A stretch of 64,000 nucleotides of DNA from Hyphomonadaceae bacterium TMED5. Lineage in GTDB: Bacteria > Pseudomonadota > Alphaproteobacteria > Caulobacterales > Hyphomonadaceae. Below the pieces are notes generated by a model. It did not search any database and had not been told where the DNA came from. It saw only the letters and a program-made list of their open reading frames with translations. The position numbers were made by a program, and so were the translations under genes. Positions 51,843 through 60,469 of this stretch are shown here, in pieces (position 1 is the first letter of the stretch; the number at the start of each line of letters is the position of its first letter). The stretch is taken from positions 62,423-126,422 of the forward strand of contig NHBK01000020.1 of NCBI GenBank assembly GCA_002173095.1. Direction: 5' to 3'.

Positions 51843-52967
51843 TCACGCTGACCCGACTGCGAACGCTGCGAGATAATCCAGCGCTCGGCGCGCAGTTGCT
51901 CGTTCGTCTTCGGGCCGATCGTCGTCATTCATCTTGGCAACGATGTTGGTTGCTGCATCTCTCAATGTCCCTTCTCTATCGATTTCATCGAGAGCATCGT
52001 GATCCGCCAAACTAAGTAGCGCCGAACTCTTCAGACGGAGATGGGCAAGGCTCTGCCGCTCTTGTTCCAAAAAGTTAAGGAAGCGCATTCTAGTATCGAG
52101 GCGCAGCGCACCGTGCAGCTCAAGACGGCTCAGGCGCCGATGTCGAGGTCCATGCGCATCAAAGAGCTCTGTAGCTTCCGCGCATGGATTAACGCCGTCT
52201 TGGCAATCCAGACGATCCCTCGTCCAAGTGTAAAGCGCCGTTCTAATTGGCTTTACCAAAGGTGGCGCACCGATTTGCAGTTCAACCACAAGCACTGAGC
52301 CCGGCTCATTCGTTGGAAAGCGATCGGGTTCAGGAGTCCCAGCATACCATGTCCGCTCATCGACCTCCTGAAAACCGTGCCAGTCCCCAAGGGCGAGAAA
52401 GTCCAGCCCTGCAGTGTGCACCCGGTTTTCCGCTATCGCCGCCGATTGTGGGGACTGATCGAAAAAGCTACTCGTCCCGCCATGAGCAAGTCCGATCCGC
52501 AACGTGCTGGGTGCTGTGGTGACAGTCTCAAACGGCGCTGTCAAATCGCGTCCAGGCGCTTTAGATGTCCATGGCGCCGGCAAAAGGTTCACCCCATCCG
52601 CCATCAAAACTGGGGCCGTTTCGGTGAGCAGTCGCACGTTAGCAGGAACGTCCATCATCCGAAGCCGGTCCCACAATCCATGAGGTACTGCGGGATCATG
52701 ATTTCCAGGCAGCAGCCACCAAGTCACGTGCCCAGCTGCACGCATAAGGTCGAGCGGTTGGCGGAGCAGCCGGTCAGACGGAGACGCAATGTCCCACACA
52801 TCACCTGCTACAAGAACGTGACTGATCTGTTCATCGGCTGCGAGCCGCGCAATCCGCTCAATTACACCCAATCTGGCATCGGCCAACTGAGCGGCCAGTT
52901 CTGGCTCGAAGTGATTGAAAGGCTTACCCAATTGCCAGTCGGCAGTGTGAATGAAACGGAACGGCAT
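51843..52967 (-). CDS. SbcD/YhaO-like metallophosphoesterase (DNA exonuclease)
   Basis: A 374-residue calcineurin-like phosphoesterase. Metal motifs: FIHTADWQLGKPF (Asp10; the usual third-position His of DxH is Gln here), VLVAGDVWDIAS, WLLPGNHDPA, IGLAHGG and LALGDWHGF. This is the set used by SbcD/Mre11-type nucleases. ATG 52967 (MPFRFIHT) places motif I at the N-terminus; ATG 52982 is an alternative. It is the first gene of a two-gene unit with the SMC-like ATPase. The C-terminal ~130 residues are probably the capping/partner-binding part. Role: nuclease half of a SbcCD-like complex, possibly in defence given the neighbours. Confidence 0.9.
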   Translation of the reverse strand: MPFRFIHTADWQLGKPFNHFEPELAAQLADARLGVIERIARLAADEQISHVLVAGDVWDIASPSDRLLRQPLDLMRAAGHVTWWLLPGNHDPAVPHGLWDRLRMMDVPANVRLLTETAPVLMADGVNLLPAPWTSKAPGRDLTAPFETVTTAPSTLRIGLAHGGTSSFFDQSPQSAAIAENRVHTAGLDFLALGDWHGFQEVDERTWYAGTPEPDRFPTNEPGSVLVVELQIGAPPLVKPIRTALYTWTRDRLDCQDGVNPCAEATELFDAHGPRHRRLSRLELHGALRLDTRMRFLNFLEQERQSLAHLRLKSSALLSLADHDALDEIDREGTLRDAATNIVAKMNDDDRPEDERATARRALDYLAAFAVGSA

Positions 52968-53399
52968 GGCCCACCGTAGCACGCGCCCCTGAGTTGAGAA
53001 AGGCGGAATGGCGCCACTTAAATACTTAATGAGAAGAAAGCGGCATCAAGCAAAACCCTGTCGATCGACAGCATGATAATTTTACTAAGCAATCAAGGGG
53101 AAGGGGGATAAAAAGTCGGGAGGCGGTGGTCTCGATACCGGTGCCGGGGCCACATTTTCAGAGAGCTCAAAAAAACAGGGGGGGTCGAATTTACCCAATT
53201 CGAGTTCCTTCGAGTCGTGTCCACATTCTGGCCTTCGCGCGCGTCATTCAAAAAAGGGACTCGGACGAACACTCACCTGCACCGAGTCGAAAAACTTACT
53301 CTGATGGCATGGTGATCAAATTTGGACACGGGCGCTGCCCACCCAATTCTGCGAGTCCTTGTTTGATTTGGGACACGGACCGCTATTCCCTAAAAGGGC
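52968..53399. other. Intergenic stretch, no gene seen
   Basis: About 430 nt between the metallophosphoesterase start and the end of the Xre gene. Only short frames without family-like content are open. The stretch close to 52,990-53,110 is AT-richer and probably contains the promoter of the two-gene nuclease unit. No tRNA or repeat was recognised. Confidence 0.4.
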
Positions 53400-53621
53400 T
53401 TATTCAGGTGACTGCCAGTTCGCAAAAAGTGCTGAAGGTTTGACCTTCAACGTAATCGCAAGCTGTTCGATGACTGTTGCGGTCGGGTTACGAACGCCCC
53501 GTTCAATACCGGATACATAGGTTCTGTGAAGACCTGCCTCAAAGGCCAATTGCTCTTGGGACCAGCCGCGTTCTTCGCGGAAGGCCCTGACATTCTGACC
53601 GATGAGTTTCTGGATTTCCAT
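53400..53621 (-). CDS. Small Xre-family (Cro/C1-type) regulator
   Basis: A 73-residue protein that is a single HTH_3 domain: IGQNVRAFREERGWSQEQLA, FEAGLHRTYVSGIERGVRNP and TATVIEQLAITLKVKPSALF. Size and sequence fit the controller (C) proteins of RM systems and small defence-island repressors. It lies about 430 nt upstream of, and in the same direction as, the metallophosphoesterase/SMC pair, so it may control them or its own promoter. Confidence 0.88.
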   Translation of the reverse strand: MEIQKLIGQNVRAFREERGWSQEQLAFEAGLHRTYVSGIERGVRNPTATVIEQLAITLKVKPSALFANWQSPE

Positions 53622-53719
53622 GATCCAGACGAAAGGCTTGTGTATCCTATCAATCTACAGACTATGAGTCACACATTACTAAGAACTGTTAGGTATTCAG
53701 GAGTCTCCACACTTGCTAC

Positions 53720-54133
53720 ATGGATGAAGACGCGATGAGCCGGTCAGAAACTAACAAAAGGCATGTCAAACCAACTCTTGGTCTCATGTTGCTTTCATTT
53801 GTGATTTTGGTCGTCGTGTCATTTGCCTATGGATGGTTTTCAGGCCCTGCAGTTCCACCAACACCAAAAGTTTGCACGGTCGAGAATTTTGGGACTGACG
53901 CTTACATCATGGCGCAGTTCGAGGTGAAGGACCGGCTAAACGATCCGGGTAGCGCTCGCTTCAGTCATCGCCCAGACCAGATAAACGTGGACACAGAAAC
54001 TTGCGTGTTTTCGATACGAACTGAATTCTTTGCGAAGAATGGATTTGGCGGACGGATCCGATCCGTGTTTGTCGCGCGCATGATGCGCCATGAGGATGAC
54101 AGCTGGTCGACACTCTATCTAGATGTTCAGTGA
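53720..54133 (+). CDS. Membrane-anchored hypothetical protein
   Basis: A 137-residue protein with one membrane segment (about 20-42, LMLLSFVILVVVSFAYGWF) and a periplasmic domain: VENFGTDAYIMAQFEVKDRL, NDPGSARFSHRPDQINVDTE and the end SWSTLYLDVQ. The pattern of a strand-rich domain with (V/L)KDxLxDPxSAxF is recurrent in small exported bacterial proteins of unknown function. An alternative start is ATG 53735 (MSRSETNK). It is divergent from the Xre gene. Two Cys (in KVCTVE and ETCVFS) could form a disulphide. Confidence 0.65.
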   Translation: MDEDAMSRSETNKRHVKPTLGLMLLSFVILVVVSFAYGWFSGPAVPPTPKVCTVENFGTDAYIMAQFEVKDRLNDPGSARFSHRPDQINVDTETCVFSIRTEFFAKNGFGGRIRSVFVARMMRHEDDSWSTLYLDVQ

Positions 54134-54381
54134 ACTCAGTCTCTAGCTGTTCTGGTTCGACAAAAGCTCAATCGCCTTGCCAGATTTCATGTGAACCGCG
54201 TCTCGAACTGAAAGACTCAAGCAGGCATCGTGCGTGCCGAAAGGTTCGATTTGCTAGCGAGGGAAAGTACTTTTTGCTCGACTGCCCTCACACGCATTCA
54301 CCGAACTGTCTGAGAGGTTTTCTTGATCGGTTAAGGCAAGTCGCCCGACCTGAACCTCCGAGTCCTAAAATGTTGACTTAG

Positions 54382-54425
54382 TCCCCCACAGGCGCCGCCT
54401 AGTTGATGGGCGCGCCTATGGGGGA
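54382..54425. terminator. Long hairpin between convergent genes
   Basis: TCCCCCACAGGCGC (54382-54395) pairs with GCGCCTATGGGGGA (54412-54425), 13 of 14 positions, with a 16-nt loop. It lies between the plus gene ending 54133 and the minus gene ending 54473, where a bidirectional terminator is expected. No strong T run follows on either strand, so function as terminator is only likely. The rest of 54134-54472 shows nothing else. Confidence 0.5.
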
Positions 54426-54472
54426 CCTGTGTCCATTTTCAGACTCGGGGTTCGTCGCGCTCAGTTATCGGA

Positions 54473-55009
54473 TCAACCTGTCTGTCTGAAGTTCAACTCT
54501 GCTTGACCGTAGTAACGCTCGAGCGGTTTGTAAGTCGGTTGATAGAGTTGGAACCGTTCCCGCGCCCGGTCTGTGCCAAATTTCTTGTCCGATGCCTTAT
54601 GAAAGTATCGGACTTCAGTTCTGCAAGCTTTAAACTGGCTCAGGAAGCGATCAATAAGCTCGTATGGGATTGGAATCTCCTGAATGATTTCGACCCGCTT
54701 GCCCGCACGCTTTTCGATGATGATCGCGACTTCAATATCACCCAGCCACTCTGTTGCGTGAATGGCGAGGTGAAGGTTTTTAGAAATCATCCCTACCGGT
54801 AACTCGAGCTGGCTTTCAGATTTGACCGCTGAAGTTCTCTTGGATTTTTTTCTCAATTTTCGCGCTCCTGTTATTGACTTGAGTTCAGAAGTAATCGGTT
54901 TTTTGGAGGGTCCCTCGGGGGCCGGGCCTGCAGGAACTTCCCCGCCAAAATCGACGGAGAGCTCCTGCAGAGCCCGCCCCTCATGTAACGGTTTTGTTGG
55001 AGCCGCCAC
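54473..55009 (-). CDS. Hypothetical protein
   Basis: A 178-residue basic protein. The N-terminal 70 residues are Pro/Ser/Lys-rich and probably unstructured (SITGARKLRKKSKRTSAVKS). The rest looks folded: LHLAIHATEWLGDIEVAIII, IQEIPIPYELIDRFLSQFKA, and a Tyr/Arg-rich end LYQPTYKPLERYYGQAELNF. No family is recognised. The amino-acid balance in the second half argues for a real gene, but the start is uncertain. Confidence 0.45.
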   Translation of the reverse strand: MAAPTKPLHEGRALQELSVDFGGEVPAGPAPEGPSKKPITSELKSITGARKLRKKSKRTSAVKSESQLELPVGMISKNLHLAIHATEWLGDIEVAIIIEKRAGKRVEIIQEIPIPYELIDRFLSQFKACRTEVRYFHKASDKKFGTDRARERFQLYQPTYKPLERYYGQAELNFRQTG

Positions 55010-55308
55010 GAGAACCGAGCGCGGACGAACCGCTCTGCCGGCCCGCCGCTTGAACGCTTCTTTACGACGCTAATCAGAGCGCGCCGTCCTGCCAGGGCAT
55101 CGTTCTTCCGCAGTGCCCTCCCGGCGTCGACAGGATCCCCATGGTGCCGGTTCTGACATCAGTGCCACCGTCTACGGACCAAGCCGCTTACCGACCGCTG
55201 ATGCGAGCCTCCGAGATCGAGATTTCGAAGACACGACAACGCTACCCGGCGATGAGCACACCTGCCGGGCCTATGAAAATCAAAAAATTGGAGGTAGGGG
55301 CCCTCGCC
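55010..55308. other. Intergenic stretch, no gene seen
   Basis: About 300 nt between two hypothetical minus-strand genes. Plus-strand frames (55113-55352, 55141-55389) have no family-like content and run into the next gene's complement. No repeat or RNA gene is evident. Confidence 0.35.
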
Positions 55309-55896
55309 CTATTTCAGGGGGATTCCGCGATCGAGAGCGGATTTGGCGATGAGATATTTGTCCCTTTGCTTTTCGACCATCGCTTCTAGGCGAGCGATCT
55401 CATCAGGGCGTTTGACGCGGGTGCGTGTCTTGATGATCGATCTTTTTGGCTGGTAATTGTTTTGGTGTGAGAGCAGAACATCGTGGGCTTTGATGAATTC
55501 TGCCTCGCCACGATAATTGGCCGCCTCAAAAACTGGGATGAGTTGGCGAAATGCGATTTCATACTCCATGCGATCCTTTCGATATTTTCGGATCACCTTT
55601 CGGAGCGACGCGCCATTTCCCGTAGCAGCCAGACGGACCGTTTGAACGAAGTTATCAAAAGAGCCGACCTCGGTGGTGGCTGGGCGCTTTCCTTGAGCAA
55701 TGAAGGCCTGGTAGCAGTCATGAACCAGTCGACGATTTGGATCCATTTGGAACATGCGCAAGAGAGAGCTCGATCCGCCGGGTTCAGAACTTTTCCGACA
55801 AAACCCGCCATTCCTGCAGGGCTTTAGCCCACATTCAGAAACCACAGAAAGGTCAGTCAGAACATCTGGCGGGCCGTGCGGGATGAAGGTGGGCAC
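55309..55896 (-). CDS. Hypothetical protein
   Basis: Up to 195 residues; the probable core starts at Met48 (MFQMDPNRRLVHDCYQAFIA), and the preceding part is rich in Gly, Ser and Cys and may not be translated. The core is basic and helical: ASLRKVIRKYRKDRMEYEIA, FRQLIPVFEAANYRGEAEFI, RVKRPDEIARLEAMVEKQRD. The overall look is of a nucleic-acid-binding or structural protein. I do not recognise a family. It lies in a zone of IS debris. Confidence 0.5.
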   Translation of the reverse strand: MPTFIPHGPPDVLTDLSVVSECGLKPCRNGGFCRKSSEPGGSSSLLRMFQMDPNRRLVHDCYQAFIAQGKRPATTEVGSFDNFVQTVRLAATGNGASLRKVIRKYRKDRMEYEIAFRQLIPVFEAANYRGEAEFIKAHDVLLSHQNNYQPKRSIIKTRTRVKRPDEIARLEAMVEKQRDKYLIAKSALDRGIPLK

Positions 55897-56499
55897 TATT
55901 GCTACGCGATAGCACTATGATGACATTAACATTTTCGGTTGTTGGCTGGAATGGAAGCCATTTGATACGGAGGTCGCAGGGTGTCCACACATGATCCAGG
56001 AGGAGCCGCGCAGAGGCGGGAAAAATTCTTCGGAAGGACGGTTTCAAGGTCCGGCAGGTGTCGTCCAAGTCACCCGGCGTTAGCCGGGAACAAGGGGCGA
56101 GGCACTTCATTTGGAAATGGAAAGAACTTCTACTGGCCGGCTGCGGCTTCATCGCGTATCACCATTACTGATGAATTGACCTGATGCAGGACGCTTGACG
56201 GGGGTGCCCAATGGAATCGAGGCTGGCCACAAGCTTTGAGGACTTAAAAAGGTGTATTGCAGGGGAAAGGTGACACCCGACGTCTGGTCACCTCTCGGCG
56301 CCAAAAGCGTCTCGACGATGAAAAGTGCTGGTGCGCCGATCGGTTTTTAGTCAAGAAAGCGGGACGTGCTTGCGTACTCCTCGCTCGGGCCGGAGCAGTT
56401 TGAGGTTGCCTGGAAAGCTGGCATCGATTTTTGGACGACAGTTCCGAAAGAATCCGCGTGGGTGTTCGTTGTAAAGACCGGATTAAAGTCAGATGAACT
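55897..56499. other. Degenerate region before IS3 remnant
   Basis: No intact gene. Around 56,260-56,285 there is GGTGAC...GTCACC, a short dyad with 12-nt spacer. Short frames (for example 56366-56647) merge into the OrfB remnant and probably include more of its eroded sequence. Nothing else is supported. Confidence 0.35.
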
Positions 56500-56680
56500 C
56501 GACCTTGTGTGCGGCAAGATTGACTATCCGAAGACGATCCGGGTCGACCAAGGCTCTGAGTTCATCTCCCGTGAACTTCGACCTATAGGCACATCCAAAC
56601 AATGTGACGCTGGACGCCTCACGGCCCGGAAAACCGACAGACAGTAAGCGCCTCGCCGATCGCCTACGGATTTAGGCATG
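56500..56680 (+). pseudogene. IS3-family transposase OrfB remnant
   Basis: The plus strand reads CGKIDYPKTIRVDQGSEFIS then RELR. After a one-base shift it continues D-L-stop-AHPNNVTLDASRPGKPTD followed by SKRLADR. This is the DDE region of IS3-group OrfB (the DQGSEF Asp and the NVTLD...RPGKPTD block). The amber codon and the shift show that it is dead. No OrfA lies beside it. The OrfA remnant at 42.8 kb belongs to a comparable IS type but need not be from the same copy. Confidence 0.8.
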
Positions 56681-56700
56681 ACATTTTCCGGAATCGTCAG

Positions 56701-57400
56701 GGCATGAGTTCCTCGATCTGGCTCTGCGGATGGCCGTTGATGATGGCGTCGAAGGTATCTGCGCGGTAGGCAATGGGATTAACGTCGTTGAGCTTGCAGG
56801 TGGCCACGACGGATGAGAGCAGCGCTCAGTTTTCGGCCGCGATCTCGTGTCCAGAAAACAGGGCATTTTTTCTGATTAGGCATATCGGCCGGATGGCGTT
56901 TTCGACCGGGTTGGTATCGAACTCGAGCCGGCCATCGCCAGGAAGCGGGTGAGCCCTTCCCAATGGGCAAGACCTTAGAGAATGTCTTCGGCCAGCTTAG
57001 AGCCGGAGGAGACCCTTGACAATTGCTTTTCAAACCAGGGCTTCAAGGCGGCTATGATCGGGGAGGAGTGCCGTTGTCGCGCGGCGATCCGAGTTTGTGG
57101 CGTCATTCCTCGCACCGTCGCCTCAATGGCGTATAGCTTAGTGAACTGGCGCACGGCGGCCTCGGCGATCGGGGACTTGGTGTTGCGCGCCAGCTTCACG
57201 AACCTTCGGCGCAGATGGACCCAGCATTGGACGAGCTTCCACGGTCCTTGCGGTCATTCCAGGCGCGTCAGCCGTTCGCTGACGTCCTGGCCAATCCTGG
57301 CCATCTCGCCGCAGCCGCACGGGCACAACGCGCGCTCGGGCTAGATGACCTGCTGCACCCGCGGCCTCACGCCGACAGGCGCGCGCCGAGCGCCTGAGCT
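56701..57400 (-). pseudogene. IS66-family transposase (TnpC) remnant
   Basis: On the minus strand broken frames give IS66 TnpC pieces in order: CPCGCGEMARIGQDVSERL (zinc-binding start, near 57,300), VQCWVHLRRRFVKLARNTKS and PIAEAAVRQ (near 57,160), ALKPWFEKQLSRVSSGSKLA (near 57,000), GRLEFDTNPVENAIRPICLI (near 56,900) and the end NGHPQSQIEELMP (56,705). An internal deletion joins the first to the second piece, and stops and shifts occur between others. The element is inactive. No terminal repeats were found. Confidence 0.85.
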
Positions 57401-57939
57401 TTGGGATGGCTCCGGGCTCGGCGCGCTCGCCAACCAACACGCTTTGAGCTATTCAACCAACGGACTCTCCCAATAATCTCGGAACCCATTGGGGGCGCCT
57501 CAGGACGTCCATTTTGCCGTCTGCTCCCAATTGGACCGTCCGACTCTAACGATCGGCGGACTCTTGCCACATTCACCTCATGCGCCGCACGAGGGGAGCA
57601 GTGTGGCGCTTACGACAGACAATGACTTTTCATCGAGTCATTCAATGGCCGGCTCAGGGCAAAATGCCTGAACCAGCACTGATGGATCGCCTCGTTAGAG
57701 CCAGCCCGTAGAGGTAAGGAAGCGCCAAATACTCCAGCCCTGAATGAGGGCACTTTTAGGGGCGGCCAAAAAATAAGGTGAGACTCCCAGAATAAACTCT
57801 GCCGCGTGGAGCTCAGGTCAGTCACGCAATACGTGTCCGCTTCGTTCTGAGGTCGGGCCCGTTTCCTCACATCTCCAAGAGCTTGCTTTTCGAGTTTTTG
57901 TTACTCACTTTCCTTGCCAGCTCTTCTAGCAATAATAGC
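57401..57939. other. Gap between IS66 remnant and alkL
   Basis: About 540 nt with only short frames lacking family-like content. It lies downstream of the alk operon, so it should include the operon's terminator, but no clean stem followed by a T run on the minus strand was found. Confidence 0.35.
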
Positions 57940-58626
57940 TTAAAACCGGTAGGCAATACCGATATTGAGAATTGTTGGGTCCACCGAAATCTTGCCTCTG
58001 ACTGGCGCCCCGCCGAGTGTCCCAGAGATATCTGTTTCGAATGGCGTGTAACGTATATCGGCATTGGCAAACCAATTATCGCTCATTTGATAGCGCATTC
58101 CAACTTGGACAGCGGGCGCCCAGGCGTCTTTCAAGTCGAAGTCCGCGAGTGCATCCCCTTGTTCTTCCAGAAACAAGATTCGAGCGATACCGGCACCAAC
58201 ATAAGGGCTAACGGATGAATTAGTCGAAAAGTGATATTGAAGCGACAAAACAGCAGGGCCATATTCCGTCTCTCCAACAGGCAGTCCTGCCAAACTGCCG
58301 CTCCCTGCAAGATTAGCGCTGGCAGGCAAACCACCAAAGAAGTTCAACGCTACAGATGAATTCAAAAAATAGGAAACGTCGAAACTCAGCGTGGTGTCAT
58401 CGGTGATATTGACACCAGCCCCGGGTATTGGCGCACCGCCCGCGCTGATTGAATCCAACGTTTCGTTCGTGAATACTTTCGCCGCATTCAGGCCAAAAAG
58501 CCAGTCGCCCTTGGAGTAAAGCGGTTCCGCATTTGCGACGCTGAACGACGAAAAGCCACCGATCATCGTGATTAACACAAACTTCGAGGCAAAAGGCCCC
58601 TTGGATTTTACATTAGATTGTTTCAT
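57940..58626 (-). CDS. alkL: AlkL-like outer-membrane protein (OmpW family)
   Basis: A 228-residue protein with a signal peptide (ending FSVANA) and an OmpW-type eight-stranded barrel: GDWLFGLNAAKVFTNE, DDTTLSFDVSYFLNSSVALN, LSLQYHFSTNSSVSPYVGAG, and the C-terminal DPTILNIGIAYRF with the terminal Phe needed for barrel assembly. AlkL of the Pseudomonas alk operon has nearly the same size and carries alkanes across the outer membrane. Here it is the last gene of an alkGHJKL-ordered run, which supports alkL over a generic ompW. About 94 nt separate it from alkK, with a GGAGGAATAA-type ribosome site. Confidence 0.85.
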   Translation of the reverse strand: MKQSNVKSKGPFASKFVLITMIGGFSSFSVANAEPLYSKGDWLFGLNAAKVFTNETLDSISAGGAPIPGAGVNITDDTTLSFDVSYFLNSSVALNFFGGLPASANLAGSGSLAGLPVGETEYGPAVLSLQYHFSTNSSVSPYVGAGIARILFLEEQGDALADFDLKDAWAPAVQVGMRYQMSDNWFANADIRYTPFETDISGTLGGAPVRGKISVDPTILNIGIAYRF

Positions 58627-58720
58627 TTATTCCTCCCTTTTGGTCGTTTTTTTCGCGCCCTATGCGCGGTCGCAAACAGGCGGAACATGCGATCCGCAAA
58701 CCCGCTTGCCTGATTTCAGG

Positions 58721-60343
58721 CTATGCCAGAAGCACGTCCCCATAGGCTTCCCGCAGCTTGTTCTTCAGCACCTTACCGGTTGCGTTTCGTGGAAGTTCAT
58801 CCACAAAAACGACCGTATCCGGGATCTGCCATTTGGCGACTTTGTCAGAAAAGAAGGCAATCAAATCCTTCTCTGACACTTTTGCTCCTGGTGCCTTGAC
58901 CGCGACAAGGACCGGCCGTTCGTCCCATTTTTCATGTTTTGCCGCGATTGCGGCGGCATACACGATACCGGGATGACCGACCGCGATGCCCTCAAGTTCG
59001 ACGGTGGAAATCCATTCGCCGCCAGATTTTATGATGTCCTTGGAGCGATCCCGGATCGTCATGAACCCATCGGCATCAATCGAGGCCACATCGCCGGTTT
59101 CAAACCATCCATCGGATGCCAAAGTCGTGCCTGGCTCCGCACCAAAATAGCTGTCTACGACCCAATGGCCGCGAATGCGAAGATTGCCTTGCGCCGCCCC
59201 ATCCTCGGGAAGTGTGCTGCCTTCATCGTCAACGATCTTGAGTTCCACGCCATAGGGCGGGCGGCCCTGGCTTTCTCGCACTTTCGCCTGCTCTTCCTCG
59301 GTCATGCCTGCATGGCGTTCCAGCAAGGCATTCGCGGTCCCGAGAGGCGAGGTTTCGGTCATGCCCCAGGCGTGCACGACTTCGGTGCCATATTTGTCGC
59401 GGAATTCGGCGATCATCGACGGGGGACAAGCCGACCCACCGACCACTGTCCGTGTGAGGGTTTCGGCTTTGGAGCCGAGTTTGTCGAGCGATGCGAGAAG
59501 CCCCTGCCAGATTGTAGGAACACCAAGCGCGACCGTCACGCCTTCGTCGTCGATGAGCCGTGTAAGGCTGTCACCATCAAGTCCCGGACCAGGCAGGACC
59601 AGCTTTGCGCCGACCATCGCAGCAGCATATGGGATGCCCCAGGCATTGACGTGGAACATCGGAACCACGGGCATCATCACTTCGCGTGCTGAAATGTTCA
59701 GCGTATCGGGAAGGGCCGCGCCCAACGAATGTAACACCGTAGAGCGGTGCGAATACAGAACGCCCTTGGGGTTTCCTGTAGTCCCGGAAGTATAGCAAAG
59801 GCTGGATGCATCATTCTCATCGACATCCACCCAATCGGCGTTTTCGTCGCCCGAGGCCAGGAAGTCCTCGTAGAACACAAGTCCGGGGATTTTTCTTGCT
59901 GCTTTTTCATCACGCACGGACATAAGAACGAAGGTATCGACAGTCGTCAGCTTCTCCTTGATCCCCTCAATGATCGGCAGGAACGTCTTGTCAAAAAAGA
60001 TGACCCGATCTTTCGCGTGGTTGATGATATAGACAAGCTGTTCCGGGAAAAGGCGCGGATTGATCGTGTGACATACCATTCCACAGCAGGAAATGCCAAA
60101 GTAGCATTCTAGATGCCGCGCATTGTTCCACGCGATCGTCGCCACGCGATCCCCTTTGAAGAGCCCCATCTTTGTCAGCGCCGAGCCGAGCTGCCGGGAT
60201 CTGTCAGAAATACCTTTCCAGTTCGTCTTAGTCTTTGTGCCATCTGTTTCCACCGACACAATCTCGGTGTCGCCGTGGTAGCGAGCTCCGTGGTCGATCA
60301 GTGAATGAATGGTCAGTGGCATAGCCATCATCTGTCCGCGCAT
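58721..60343 (-). CDS. alkK: AlkK-like medium-chain fatty acyl-CoA ligase
   Basis: A 540-residue AMP-forming ligase. The P-loop is [20 protein letters not shown] (about 181-200). Further motifs are [23 protein letters not shown] (A5), [20 protein letters not shown] (A7), [20 protein letters not shown] (A8) and the C-terminal catalytic Lys in [16 protein letters not shown]. It activates the fatty acid produced by AlkH for beta-oxidation. GAGGAAG lies just before ATG 60343; nearby ATGs at codons 5, 6 and 8 are alternatives. It is 126 nt downstream of alkJ. Confidence 0.92.
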   Translation of the reverse strand: MRGQMMAMPLTIHSLIDHGARYHGDTEIVSVETDGTKTKTNWKGISDRSRQLGSALTKMGLFKGDRVATIAWNNARHLECYFGISCCGMVCHTINPRLFPEQLVYIINHAKDRVIFFDKTFLPIIEGIKEKLTTVDTFVLMSVRDEKAARKIPGLVFYEDFLASGDENADWVDVDENDASSLCYTSGTTGNPKGVLYSHRSTVLHSLGAALPDTLNISAREVMMPVVPMFHVNAWGIPYAAAMVGAKLVLPGPGLDGDSLTRLIDDEGVTVALGVPTIWQGLLASLDKLGSKAETLTRTVVGGSACPPSMIAEFRDKYGTEVVHAWGMTETSPLGTANALLERHAGMTEEEQAKVRESQGRPPYGVELKIVDDEGSTLPEDGAAQGNLRIRGHWVVDSYFGAEPGTTLASDGWFETGDVASIDADGFMTIRDRSKDIIKSGGEWISTVELEGIAVGHPGIVYAAAIAAKHEKWDERPVLVAVKAPGAKVSEKDLIAFFSDKVAKWQIPDTVVFVDELPRNATGKVLKNKLREAYGDVLLA

Positions 60344-60469
60344 TTGGCTTCCTCTTCAGAACTTGAATTTTGGGTTGGAATCGTGCCGTTCTGAAACTGC
60401 TCGAAGCTTCTTACAATAAACCCCATCGCCCCCTGACACCGGACTGTTTTTCGCTTTTCATCATAAAGT

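Noticed and set aside
56260-56290. GGTGAC/GTCACC dyad as IS terminal repeat
   Set aside because: Arms are only 6 bp and no partner copy lies at the other side of the OrfB remnant.
58934-59692. Plus-strand frame of 252 codons opposite alkK
   Set aside because: Complement of alkK, which has all acyl-CoA ligase motifs in the minus strand.
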